In this document: positions 49,595 through 56,808 of the stretch, in pieces
Layout: each line of letters starts with the position of its first letter
Position numbering within the stretch: the stretch's first letter is position 1
The notes under the pieces: model-generated
What the model was told of the DNA's origin: nothing
Seen by the model: only the letters and a program-made list of their open reading frames with translations
Database searches by the model: none
Program-made: the position numbers and the translations under genes
Source of the DNA: VRUE01 sp963704515
GTDB lineage: Bacteria > Actinomycetota > Thermoleophilia > Solirubrobacterales > 70-9
Direction of reading: 5' to 3'
DNA length: 64,000 nucleotides
Assembly (NCBI GenBank): GCA_963704515.1
Contig: OY969913.1
Span: forward strand, 744,001-808,000

Positions 49595-50013
49595 GGCATG
49601 TACCTTGCGCCGAGAGGCCCGCCCGGCTGCTCTGGCGGCGGGCCGGGGTGGATCAGGTTGGCGACGATCGTCCCGCGGCAGCTCGCGCGGCCGTCCTCCA
49701 GCGAGCAGCGCTCGCTGAGCCGTCCCGCGACCAGCACCGGAGCGCCCTTCCTCAGCTCTTCGACGTGTCGCCCGCCCACATCGCCGGGCACCTCGACCTC
49801 ATAGGTGGCATAGGTCCAGAGCAGCCTCGGATGCTCGGGGTCGGCGACCGGGAACTCGATCTCCATGACGAGGACCGGGGTGCCGCCTGGACCGCCGCCC
49901 TCTCTTGGGTCGTCGAGCAACGTGCCGGTCACGACCGCGTAGTTGAGCCCGGGCGGCGTCTGCTCGGGGAAGAGCTTGCGCCGCCCGGTCCGTTCACCGC
50001 ATCGCCGGCACAT
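49591..50013 (-). CDS. OB-fold, single-strand DNA-binding-like protein
   Basis: A 140-residue protein. It begins with a CxxC-type pair (MCRRCGERTG), then shows an OB-fold order of strands (YAVVTGTLLDDPREGG; VLVMEIEFPVADPEHPRLLW; LRKGAPVLVAGRLSERCSLE; TIVANLIHPG) like a diverged SSB or primosomal PriB-type protein. Mobile elements often carry such a protein to protect transferred single strands. The ATG follows the wHTH stop by 2 bp. The assignment rests on pattern only. Confidence 0.6.
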   Translation of the reverse strand: MCRRCGERTGRRKLFPEQTPPGLNYAVVTGTLLDDPREGGGPGGTPVLVMEIEFPVADPEHPRLLWTYATYEVEVPGDVGGRHVEELRKGAPVLVAGRLSERCSLEDGRASCRGTIVANLIHPGPPPEQPGGPLGARYMP

Positions 50014-50015
50014 CG

Positions 50016-50246
50016 CTACTTCGCCTCCGTGACGACGAAGGCGCGCGGCCGTTTCTTGGCCTGCCGCACCTTCTTTTCCTTCGCCAGCCGCGCGAGGCAG
50101 TTGGCGACGGCACCGGCCGAACGCTCGATCCCCTTGCCGATCGCGGTGGCGGTAAGAGGGCCATCGCCGTTGTGCTCGGCCAGGTAGGACAGGACGAGGC
50201 CGTCCAGTTCGCCGGGGCGCAGGCGCTTCGTCTTCGCCGCGCTCAC
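50016..50246 (-). CDS. Small winged-helix DNA-binding protein
   Basis: A 76-residue protein with a winged-helix pattern (LDGLVLSYLAEHNGDGPLTA; AIGKGIERSAGAVANCLARL) and a basic wing (KEKKVRQAKKRPRAFVV). Similar small proteins in actinobacterial elements act as regulators. The start overlaps the upstream hypothetical gene by ATGA. No specific function can be assigned. Confidence 0.65.
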   Translation of the reverse strand: MSAAKTKRLRPGELDGLVLSYLAEHNGDGPLTATAIGKGIERSAGAVANCLARLAKEKKVRQAKKRPRAFVVTEAK

Positions 50247-50656
50247 GCTCGCTCACCCTCTCGCTCGTCGAGGTCGACGAGTACTTCCTCGCAGGCGTCG
50301 AGGCCGAGCTGGAAGCGGGCGTCGGTCTCGGCGTCGGCCTCTTTGGATTCGCGCTCGGTGCCGGACTCAAGCAGCACCTTTTCGGCTTCGCCGTGCAGGC
50401 GCTTCAGCACTTCCATCAGGTCGTGGATCGGCATCGTCAGCTCGAACGCCTCCCGATTGTCCTTTGGCTGCCAGCCGATGTCAGCCAGCAGGTGGAAGTC
50501 TTCGCCGAACTCGATGCCGAGCCGCTCGGCCCTGGCGAAGTCCTCGTTCTCCTCCAGCGCGATCCAGACGTCGCCGATCGCGCCGAGGTGGTTGCGGATC
50601 AGCTCGTAGAGACCGTCGCGCTGGTCGCGGTCGATCGTCGCGGTGATGCTGGGCAT
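50243..50656 (-). CDS. Hypothetical acidic protein, first gene of the element's leftward operon
   Basis: A 137-residue acidic protein of unknown family (ITATIDRDQRDGLYELIRNH at the start, ending ACEEVLVDLDEREGERA). It is rich in Glu and Asp and predicted mostly helical, with no membrane segment or recognisable motif. It opens the ATGA-linked run through wHTH, SSB-like and the XRE pair. Acidic helical proteins in such positions may act as anti-repressors, but nothing in the sequence proves it. Confidence 0.55.
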   Translation of the reverse strand: MPSITATIDRDQRDGLYELIRNHLGAIGDVWIALEENEDFARAERLGIEFGEDFHLLADIGWQPKDNREAFELTMPIHDLMEVLKRLHGEAEKVLLESGTERESKEADAETDARFQLGLDACEEVLVDLDEREGERA

Positions 50657-50674
50657 GGCGCCCCCTTTCGGTAG

Positions 50675-50775
50675 GGCACCGAAGAGCCGCCTCAGATCAG
50701 GGCCGTCGATCTACCCGAGCACCCGAAGTGCTCTGGGAGAATCGGTCGCGCATCGAAGGAGGGTTCTTCGGTGCC
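50675..50775. promoter_or_regulatory. Upstream region of the element operon with an 11-bp inverted repeat
   Basis: GGCACCGAAGA (50675-50685) and TCTTCGGTGCC (50765-50775) are exact reverse complements flanking 79 bp. Between them lies a GAGCAC/GTGCTC mini-hairpin. The region precedes the leftward operon and should hold its promoter. A looped operator is possible. Confidence 0.4.
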
Positions 50776-50937
50776 AGGCCCCGGGGCGTTTGCGCGCCGC
50801 CGGGGCCATATGTCTTGGTCGGGGCTGAAAATAGCTCTGCTGCGGCGAGGAAGCGAGCCGATTGGCGGGGATGCGCGAAATTCATCGGGATGCCGCAGCC
50901 AGCCGAAATTGCCGCCGACACGAGGTACCTTGGGCGC

Positions 50938-51181
50938 GTGGCCAAGGTCATCGGAAAGCGGCCGGACGGCACTGCCGTCGTTCTTGTGTCGGCGACTGAC
51001 GCTGTGGCGCTGGAAGTCGGCATCTCCGTTGATGTGCGGCTGTCTGGCGTAGGTGGGGCTCTGCGATGGCCTATTCGGTGCCTTGGGGAGCAAGTGCCCG
51101 CTGTTCGAGATTGAGGAAGTCAGGGCCGCGCGCCGCGAGCTGAGGAGCAAGACAGGAGCACCTCCACTGCGCATGAACTAG
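50938..51181 (+). pseudogene. Frameshifted VapB-type antitoxin copy
   Basis: The first part (VAKVIGKRPDGTAVVLVSAT, LEVGISVDV) is clearly related to the intact antitoxin at 59032-59262 (MAKVIEKRPDGTIVVIVPA). After WPIRCLGEQVP the frame breaks; the expected tail FEIEEVRAARRELRSKTG continues in the next frame to a stop at 51181. One extra C in a CCC run near 51099 explains it. No PIN toxin gene is beside it. The upstream DNA (CGAGGTACC...) is also similar to that of the intact copy, so it arose by duplication. Confidence 0.65.
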
Positions 51182-51233
51182 CCTTCTCGCCTGTGCAAGC
51201 ACCCGTTCCACTCAACCCTGAAAGCTATCCCTG

Positions 51234-52298
51234 ATGCCGCCGCTGGACATCGTTCGCACGACCTATCGCGTCAGCGACTTTGTGTCATGGCAGAGGGCGG
51301 GTGCCCTTGAACTAAGCCCGAGCTTTCAGAGACGGTCGGTTTGGCGGCCGATAGAGAAGTCGTACCTGGTGGATACGGTAGTTCGCGGGTTTCCAATGCC
51401 CGTAATTTTTCTTCGCGATACTGCCTCTGGGTTGGATCAGTTGGAGCCCGCCCGGCAGGTGGTTGATGGGCAGCAGCGTATTCGCACCCTTCTCGGTTTC
51501 ATCTCTCGTGACCTTCTACCCGACTTTGACGAGCGGGACGAGTTTACGGTTCGCCGTTCTCACAACTCTGAGGTTGCGGGTAAGCGTTTTGATGAGCTCC
51601 CGGAAGAGATCCGTCACCGCATCTTGAACTACGAGTTCAGCGTAGATGTATTCCGGTCTGATACCGATGACCGCGAGATCCTCCAGATCTTTGCCCGAAT
51701 GAATGCCACCGGGGTCAAGCTTAAGCCTCAAGAGCTTCGCAACGCCGAATTCATCGGGGAATTCAAGGCACTCATGTACCGATTGGCAGCGGAGCAACTA
51801 CCGAGATGGCGTGAATGGCGCATTTTCTCCGAGCAGGATATTGCGCGAATGGAGGAGGTAGAACTCACTAGTGAGCTGGTTCTGCTCATGGTGCGAGGTT
51901 CAATCAGTGGCCGAGATCAAGGCGCACTCAACGCTATCTATCGCGCTAATGAGGAGGCTTTTCCACCTGCGAAAGAGGTGGCGCGCCGCTTCCGGTTCGT
52001 GATGGACTCTATCGACGAGAAGTTGGGCGATGTCTTGCCCGACACGGCATTTACTCGCAAGACGCTTACTTATTCACTCCTAGCTGCGATCTACGGCCAG
52101 CACTATGGGATCGGGAGCGAGCTGGTTAAAGCGCGTCCGAAGAAAATTCCGGCGGCAAAGATGCAGTGGATTGCCAAGGCTGGACGCGAGATCAAGGAAC
52201 AGACGGCTCCGGAAGAGCTCTTGGAACAGCTCAGTCGGCGCACGACGCATCCGGCGACCCGTGCTGCGTTGGTCGAGTTCCTCACCACACCTGCCTGA
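51234..52298 (+). CDS. DUF262 (GmrSD/ParB-nuclease-fold) protein of a DUF262-HEPN cassette
   Basis: A 354-residue DUF262 protein. The N-terminus has LSPSFQRRSVWRPIEKSYLV and the hallmark VVDGQQRIRTLL (D78-R82), with IFARMNATGVKLKPQELRN further on. DUF262 domains of the GmrS type bind nucleotides and drive modification-dependent restriction or toxin control. The usual DUF1524 nuclease half is absent. Low GC relative to the chromosome. The downstream gene, 10 bp away, is a HEPN protein, so the nuclease activity may reside there. Confidence 0.88.
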   Translation: MPPLDIVRTTYRVSDFVSWQRAGALELSPSFQRRSVWRPIEKSYLVDTVVRGFPMPVIFLRDTASGLDQLEPARQVVDGQQRIRTLLGFISRDLLPDFDERDEFTVRRSHNSEVAGKRFDELPEEIRHRILNYEFSVDVFRSDTDDREILQIFARMNATGVKLKPQELRNAEFIGEFKALMYRLAAEQLPRWREWRIFSEQDIARMEEVELTSELVLLMVRGSISGRDQGALNAIYRANEEAFPPAKEVARRFRFVMDSIDEKLGDVLPDTAFTRKTLTYSLLAAIYGQHYGIGSELVKARPKKIPAAKMQWIAKAGREIKEQTAPEELLEQLSRRTTHPATRAALVEFLTTPA

Positions 52299-52308
52299 CG
52301 CGAGGCGA

Positions 52309-52908
52309 ATGCCGCGTTCGCCTCAAAATGACTTGATTGCCAGGCTTCGCACCACTGAGGCAACTCGCATTAAGGTCGAGTTACTCGTCGCCTCTAGTTC
52401 GATGACTCGCCGAGAGGCAGAGCGAGTTTACGAGGGCCTGTTCATGCGGGCGATTACGACGCTTGAGGCGTTCTTGGAGGAGCTGTTTTTTCTAACTGTG
52501 CTCGGTCAAAGCGGGCACCCGCGAGCGCGGGCCTTTCCTCGTGCTCAGTTTCGCTCACGCGCTGTACTGTCTGAGTTTGTGTTGGGTGGCCGAGACTACG
52601 TCGATTGGCTTCCGTACCGGGCGACGGAGGATCGGGCATCCGTGTATTTGCGAAAAGGCCGGCCTTTCAGCGAACTGAGCGAAGGGCAGAAGTCGAAAAT
52701 CCGGCAATGGCACCTGACCCGGAATGCAATTGCTCATCCAGGACGGCACGCCCAGGGCCAGTTTCGAAGCAAGGTCATCGGTGGGATGACCTTGCTTCCC
52801 CATGAAAAGACCCCAGCGGGCTTCCTTCGCTCGATGCTGCGTCCCAATCTGAGACGGTTTGAGTCGATTCTTGGTGAAATGCAGAAGATTGGTGTGGACC
52901 TTTCCTAA
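52309..52908 (+). CDS. MAE_28990/MAE_18760-type HEPN protein
   Basis: A 199-residue helical protein with the HEPN RNase motif R138-NAIA-H143 (R-x4-H) in LTRNAIAHPGRH and an N-terminal helix pair (VYEGLFMRAITTLEAFLEEL). It matches the MAE_28990-like HEPN group known to be encoded next to DUF262 proteins in predicted toxin or abortive-infection pairs. It would be an RNase or a HEPN sensor held in check by its partner. The ATG at 52309 is 10 bp after the DUF262 stop. Low GC. Confidence 0.82.
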   Translation: MPRSPQNDLIARLRTTEATRIKVELLVASSSMTRREAERVYEGLFMRAITTLEAFLEELFFLTVLGQSGHPRARAFPRAQFRSRAVLSEFVLGGRDYVDWLPYRATEDRASVYLRKGRPFSELSEGQKSKIRQWHLTRNAIAHPGRHAQGQFRSKVIGGMTLLPHEKTPAGFLRSMLRPNLRRFESILGEMQKIGVDLS

Positions 52909-52920
52909 GCCCCGAACCCG

Positions 52921-53421
52921 GTGACGTCAGGCGATTCGTTGGCTGACTGTCAACCCCAAATGCAAGAGCGAATAGACAAAAGACGAAAGCGCGCCTTGGG
53001 AAGGCTGTCAAGCGTCAAGGAGCAGGTCGTGCGGGCGTGGAATCTCCGGGTTGACCAGCGTGTTTCGGTTGTGGCTGGGAGCATCCTTATCGTTCTCGGC
53101 CTCGGCTCGGCGACGGCCTCGATACACGTGCGGCTCGGGTTCTATGCCGTAGTGGCGCAGATGATTCCGGTGTTGATGCTGGTTGCTGCGGTGGAGGGTC
53201 GTTACTTCCGCGAGCATGACGAGGCGCCACCGTTCGACCGCTTCGTCAAACGTGGATTCTGGCTCGCGGGGCTTGTCGGTCTCGGGGCCGCCTTGGCGGT
53301 TGTGGCACGAGGCCACGACTCGCTGATCTTGCGGGGTTCGGTGATCTATGCCCTCGTTTTGGTCGGGGTGCTTGTCAGTGTCTATGCGATCTATGGACCT
53401 GCCAGGACTCCGCCTGGCTAG
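52921..53421 (+). CDS. Four-helix membrane protein, third gene after DUF262-HEPN
   Basis: A 166-residue protein with a highly basic N-terminal segment (MQERIDKRRKRALGRLSS) and about four membrane helices (VSVVAGSILIVLGLGSATAS; YAVVAQMIPVLMLVAAVEG; FWLAGLVGLGAALAVVARG; VIYALVLVGVLVSVYAIYG). No family is recognised. It follows the HEPN gene by 12 bp and is likely part of the same transcript. A membrane effector or anchor would fit a defence cassette; that is inference. GTG at 52921 or ATG at 52960 are both possible starts. Confidence 0.7.
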   Translation: MTSGDSLADCQPQMQERIDKRRKRALGRLSSVKEQVVRAWNLRVDQRVSVVAGSILIVLGLGSATASIHVRLGFYAVVAQMIPVLMLVAAVEGRYFREHDEAPPFDRFVKRGFWLAGLVGLGAALAVVARGHDSLILRGSVIYALVLVGVLVSVYAIYGPARTPPG

Positions 53422-53489
53422 GACCATCGCATGGAAACCTCAGCTGTGCTCAGCGACGGCGCTGCGCTAGGTCAGAGCCCGCGACGCGC

Positions 53490-53729
53490 TTGGCAGCCTT
53501 GGAGGCTGATCCCGAGCGCAGGATTCTCGCTGCATTCGAAGCGGCGACAGCGCTGGTACGGCGAGTGTTGCCGACCTGTGACAGGTCAGACCCGGCGGCG
53601 CTGCGAGCGGCTTTCGAGACCGTGGACGAGCGCAAGATGCGACCAGCGGCGGAGGCCGCCCGAGGGCTGGTCTGTGGTGATCTTCTGATTCGAGCCATCA
53701 TGAATCTCCGGTTTTTGTTGGGCGTGTGA
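53490..53729 (+). CDS. Small helical repeat-containing hypothetical protein (doubtful)
   Basis: A 79-residue frame from a TTG start. The translation contains two related helical units, RLAALEADPERRILAAFEAA and LRAAFETVDERKMRPAAEAA, each preceded by an RSxPA-like segment (the first lies just upstream of the TTG). The repeat shows in DNA too. Codon use is plausible, but no ribosome site is evident and overlapping frames on both strands are also open. It may be a remnant. Confidence 0.3.
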   Translation: MAALEADPERRILAAFEAATALVRRVLPTCDRSDPAALRAAFETVDERKMRPAAEAARGLVCGDLLIRAIMNLRFLLGV

Positions 53730-53798
53730 AACGATCATATGTTCGGGTGCGGACGGGCTGGGCGCTTCGCCACGAACTCGTCGTGGCTGATGCGAGTA

Positions 53799-54755
53799 TC
53801 AGCGATAGCCGTCCTTGAATTCCTCGGAGAGCCGGGTCACTTCGTCGAGCTTCTCTCGACGGGTCTGCTTGGAGGGGCGCTGGAGACCTGATTGAGCGCA
53901 GGTCTTCAGCAGATCGTCGACGTAGCCGTAGGCGTCGGCGGCGATGGCGTCTGGGTCCTTTCCGGCGTCGCCTTCAAACTCGGCGACGCGTCGGGGGCCG
54001 ATGGTCTCGGTGTCGGCGAAGTCTCGGGCGAGGCGATCGAGGGCGTGTTCGACAACTTTGCTGTTGCTCTCGGCATGTTGCTCCAGACGCTTGGCTATGT
54101 CTGCGACGCCTCCGGGCCATCGCCTCAGCACGTAAATGAAGTCGAAGGCATCCTTCGGCTCGGCGCGGTCGCCGAAAGCGAGCGCCTTGAGGACGACGAA
54201 GGTGGCTGGTCCGCAGACCGGCACCGTGCGCTCCACCTTCTCGCCCTTCAAGGTGTGGCCTGCGATGTCGATCTCCTGGCGCTCGTATGCGGCGAGTTCC
54301 AGGCCGGGCGCGATCAGCGCGGCGAGGTCGCCTTCCAGGGGCTGGATGCTGCCGCCCCGTTCGGCGCCCGGGATCGGCGGCAGCAAGAAGTCGATCGTGA
54401 CGTCGAGGTCGTCGAGCTTCCAACGCTGCGGGGTCGGATTCCCCTGCTCGTTGCGGTCGGGTCCGAAGTCCTCCCGTCGCAGTCGCTCGCCGATCTCGGT
54501 GTACTGCTTGTCATCGAGCAGGGCGATCGCCAGGCCGATGTCGAGATCGTTCGTACCGGGGTGGCCGGTGCCCGTCTCGGGGTCGGGGCCGAACTCGCGG
54601 TCGATCAGGAGGCTCGGCACCAGTCCGCCGACGATGCAGAGGCGGTCCATCAGGGCGCCGAGGGTCACGGCGACGGTGAGGCACGCCGCCTCGACCTGTT
54701 CAGTCTCCTCGCGGCTGTAGCCGCTGAGGTGTCTGGGCTTATCGGGTGCGGCCAT
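53799..54755 (-). CDS. abiEii: AbiEii-like nucleotidyltransferase toxin
   Basis: A 318-residue protein of the AbiEii/DUF1814 nucleotidyltransferase family. The N-terminal polymerase-beta-like motif appears as LCIVGGLVPSLLIDREFG followed by GTNDLDIGLAIALLDD, with a later acidic LDVTIDFLLPP supplying the third Asp. Family members such as AbiEii and MenT transfer nucleotides to tRNA and stop growth. The start at 54755 overlaps the antitoxin gene by 17 bp. High GC, unlike the DUF262 cassette next to it, so it entered the island separately. Confidence 0.82.
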   Translation of the reverse strand: MAAPDKPRHLSGYSREETEQVEAACLTVAVTLGALMDRLCIVGGLVPSLLIDREFGPDPETGTGHPGTNDLDIGLAIALLDDKQYTEIGERLRREDFGPDRNEQGNPTPQRWKLDDLDVTIDFLLPPIPGAERGGSIQPLEGDLAALIAPGLELAAYERQEIDIAGHTLKGEKVERTVPVCGPATFVVLKALAFGDRAEPKDAFDFIYVLRRWPGGVADIAKRLEQHAESNSKVVEHALDRLARDFADTETIGPRRVAEFEGDAGKDPDAIAADAYGYVDDLLKTCAQSGLQRPSKQTRREKLDEVTRLSEEFKDGYR

Positions 54756-55797
54756 GCCAATCCAGGTGGTGATCTCGGAGATGCTGCGCGGCCTCCGCGG
54801 CCCGCTCGGGGAGGTGGAGGAGGTCAAGGTACGCCTGCACGGTCGAGACGCAGCGCAGCTCATCGCATTCCTGCTCGCCGGCGAAGACCCCGATGTCATC
54901 CGGGCCGAGGATCTGTACGTTGGCTCCTTTGGACCCTTGGCGGATGTCAAGCCGCTCGACGACCTCCCTCGGATCTCCGTCTACGTAGACCGTGATCAAC
55001 CTGAAGCGCGCGAAGTGATCGATCGCCCAGGCCGCGGGCAGGCCGGTGAAGGCATGCGCGATCCGTCGTTTGGTCAGGTTCTCGGAGAGCCTGCGAGCAA
55101 CGAAGATTCCGTCGCCGCTGACGTGGCCCGCGATCGTGTCGTGGCGATCGAAGCGGTACGCGTGCGCCCAGGCGTCAAGAAGAAGATTGGGGTCCCGGGG
55201 GCGCAGCTCCTTGTCGCGACGCTCGAGCAGGGCCGCCTCGTCAAGCCGACCGACGATGCGCGAGACGTTGCCGTCGTCCAGTTGCGTCGCGGCGACGAGG
55301 TCTCGCTGACGCCACCAACGCTCGGGTTCAAGCAGGAGCTCCCGCGAGATCCGGGCGCTCTTCGGCGCGAAGGGCGAGGAGGGGCGCCCTCCGGTGCGCA
55401 GCTCATTCGGTTTGCCCCGCACCCATATCCTCAGGCCTTCGCCTCGGATGCTGGCGTTGCCCGAAAGGTCGATCCAGTTCACGGCCGCCCGCTCCGCGGT
55501 TTCGCCGCCCGCCTCCGACATGTAGGGAACGACGAGGATCGGGATCGCGTCCGGGTCAGCGTCAGCGAAAGCCCTCAGTTGCTTTGCGGCTCGATCCACC
55601 TGGCCGGGACCGCTCGATCCCTTGACCTCGAACAGCCATCGCCGGCCCTTCGTGTCTTGGGCTGAGAAGTCGACGCCTGAGTCTGCCGGGGAGGTCTCGG
55701 TCGCCAGCTCTAGATCGGGCTCGTCGAGTAGCTCCGCGAGGAGGCCGGGAATCCGGCGAACGGCGTCTCGTTCAAGGGATTTCGCGCTAGCTTGCAT
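54739..55797 (-). CDS. abiEi: AbiEi-family antitoxin/regulator with nuclease-fold-like N-terminus
   Basis: A 352-residue protein upstream of and overlapping the AbiEii toxin gene. The central and C-terminal part carries a winged helix (RQRDLVAATQLDDGNVSRIV) and a domain ending TVQAYLDLLHLPERAAEAAQ, typical of larger AbiEi-like antitoxins. The first 120 residues contain SGVDFSAQDTKGRRWLFEVK and QVDRAAKQLRAFADA, a D...E-x-K...Q arrangement like a PD-(D/E)xK nuclease fold. Family knowledge: AbiEi neutralises the toxin and represses its operon at inverted repeats. An array of TTCCTGC repeats lies just upstream. Confidence 0.78.
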   Translation of the reverse strand: MQASAKSLERDAVRRIPGLLAELLDEPDLELATETSPADSGVDFSAQDTKGRRWLFEVKGSSGPGQVDRAAKQLRAFADADPDAIPILVVPYMSEAGGETAERAAVNWIDLSGNASIRGEGLRIWVRGKPNELRTGGRPSSPFAPKSARISRELLLEPERWWRQRDLVAATQLDDGNVSRIVGRLDEAALLERRDKELRPRDPNLLLDAWAHAYRFDRHDTIAGHVSGDGIFVARRLSENLTKRRIAHAFTGLPAAWAIDHFARFRLITVYVDGDPREVVERLDIRQGSKGANVQILGPDDIGVFAGEQECDELRCVSTVQAYLDLLHLPERAAEAAQHLRDHHLDWHGRTR

Positions 55798-56723
55798 GGG
55801 TCATGCCTCGATTCCTTGTGCCAGCAGTTTCCTGCGTAAATACAGGAACCTGCGAAATGTAGCAGGAAGGGGGATTTACGCAGGAAATGCAAGCGGGAGG
55901 AGCAAAACGGCCTGAGCCGCCGGCCCTCCCCTATTTGGACTCCAGCTGCCCGTGGAGTCCAAATCCGCTCCGATCCGCCCGAATCCGCCGGTATGGAGGA
56001 GTCGCTTGCCGGACCGCAAACCGCATGGACAAGCCATTCCTGCCAGCCGGCCATGATCTGGTCGACTTCGGCTCGAACGCGGGCTCGAGCTTCCAGTCTG
56101 TCTACCCCGCCCATCAGCAGCTCGTCGTAGGGCGTGTCGACGTGTCGAACGGCGGCGGCTACGGCGAGGTTCAGCGCCTCCGGGTTGAGATCGCGCCCGG
56201 CAGCGCTTCGGCCGATGCGCCCGCTGCCTCGCGTGAAGGCGTGGTGGGCGATCTCCTCGGCTCGATCCTTCGGACAGCCGGGGTAGTGGCGCAGGATCTC
56301 GGCCATCGCCCGCTTCTCGAGTGCCGCGTCTGCCTCAGCCCGGCGCTCCCCTTCGCGCAGCTTGCGCCGCGCTCGCGACTCCTCGTCCGCCAGGCATTCG
56401 CGCTCGGCGCGGTTGAGCGCATCCTCCTCGATCAAGACACCCTGCCGCTCGTACCGGCGCCGGGATCGGCTGAAGCGCACGACCACCGTCGAGAGGAGGC
56501 TTGCCTTTTTCGCCCGGCGCGTGAGCGCGGCGTCGCCGGCCGGCAGGTAGACGAGATGGTCGAGGTCGGCGCAGCTCAGGCAGAGGGGACCAGCATCGTC
56601 CATCGTCAGGAGATCGCCGCTGCCGGAGCACTCTGCACAGGTCCAGCTCTTCAGCGGCGAGATCGCCACCAGGTCCTGCGCCTTGTCGCCTCGCTTCGCG
56701 GCTCCTTCGGCCTTCGCCGTCAT
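55710..56723 (-). CDS. DUF2293-domain protein with aberrant C-terminal tail
   Basis: The first ~230 of 337 residues match the actinobacterial DUF2293 layout. There is a zinc-ribbon-like start (SWTCAECSGSGDLL ... PLCLSCADLDHL), a basic RRRYERQGVLIEEDALNRAE helix and the DUF2293 core (ILRHYPGCPKDRAEEIAHHA, GRIGRSAAGRDL, RHVDTPYDELLMGGVDR). After QIMAGWQEW the frame runs into the 106-bp repeat, the abiE operator array and the first 88 bp of AbiEi. That tail is unlikely to be native; the original stop was probably replaced when the repeat arrived. Function of DUF2293 is unknown. Confidence 0.7.
   Translation of the reverse strand: MTAKAEGAAKRGDKAQDLVAISPLKSWTCAECSGSGDLLTMDDAGPLCLSCADLDHLVYLPAGDAALTRRAKKASLLSTVVVRFSRSRRRYERQGVLIEEDALNRAERECLADEESRARRKLREGERRAEADAALEKRAMAEILRHYPGCPKDRAEEIAHHAFTRGSGRIGRSAAGRDLNPEALNLAVAAAVRHVDTPYDELLMGGVDRLEARARVRAEVDQIMAGWQEWLVHAVCGPASDSSIPADSGGSERIWTPRAAGVQIGEGRRLRPFCSSRLHFLRKSPFLLHFAGSCIYAGNCWHKESRHDPCKLARNPLNETPFAGFPASSRSYSTSPI
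55828..55887 (-). promoter_or_regulatory. abiE operator array
   Basis: TTTCCTGCGTAAAT (55828-55841) and its exact reverse complement (55874-55887) flank two further TTCCTG/CAGGAA copies (55844-55852 and 55863-55867). The 60-bp array sits 30 bp upstream of the AbiEi start on the minus strand. Autorepression through inverted repeats is established for AbiEi antitoxins, so this is a good candidate operator. Confidence 0.65.
55933..56038. repeat. 106-bp repeat copy A (element-end arm-like sequence)
   Basis: This stretch is about 80% identical by eye to 59391-59497. Both contain TGGACTCC and TGGAGTCC inverted arms, AATCCGC and CGATCCGCCCGAATCCGC iterons, and end in CAAACCGCATGG-CAAGCCATT. It forms the 3' part of the DUF2293 reading frame. 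It probably represents the end of a second or older integrative element. Confidence 0.65.
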
Positions 56724-56808
56724 ATCGGTCTTGTGTAGCGGATCGCCACGGTTGCGCGCAACAGGGAGTCGTCGACGTCAGCCGCGCCGTGGGGCAGAAT
56801 CGCCGGTC

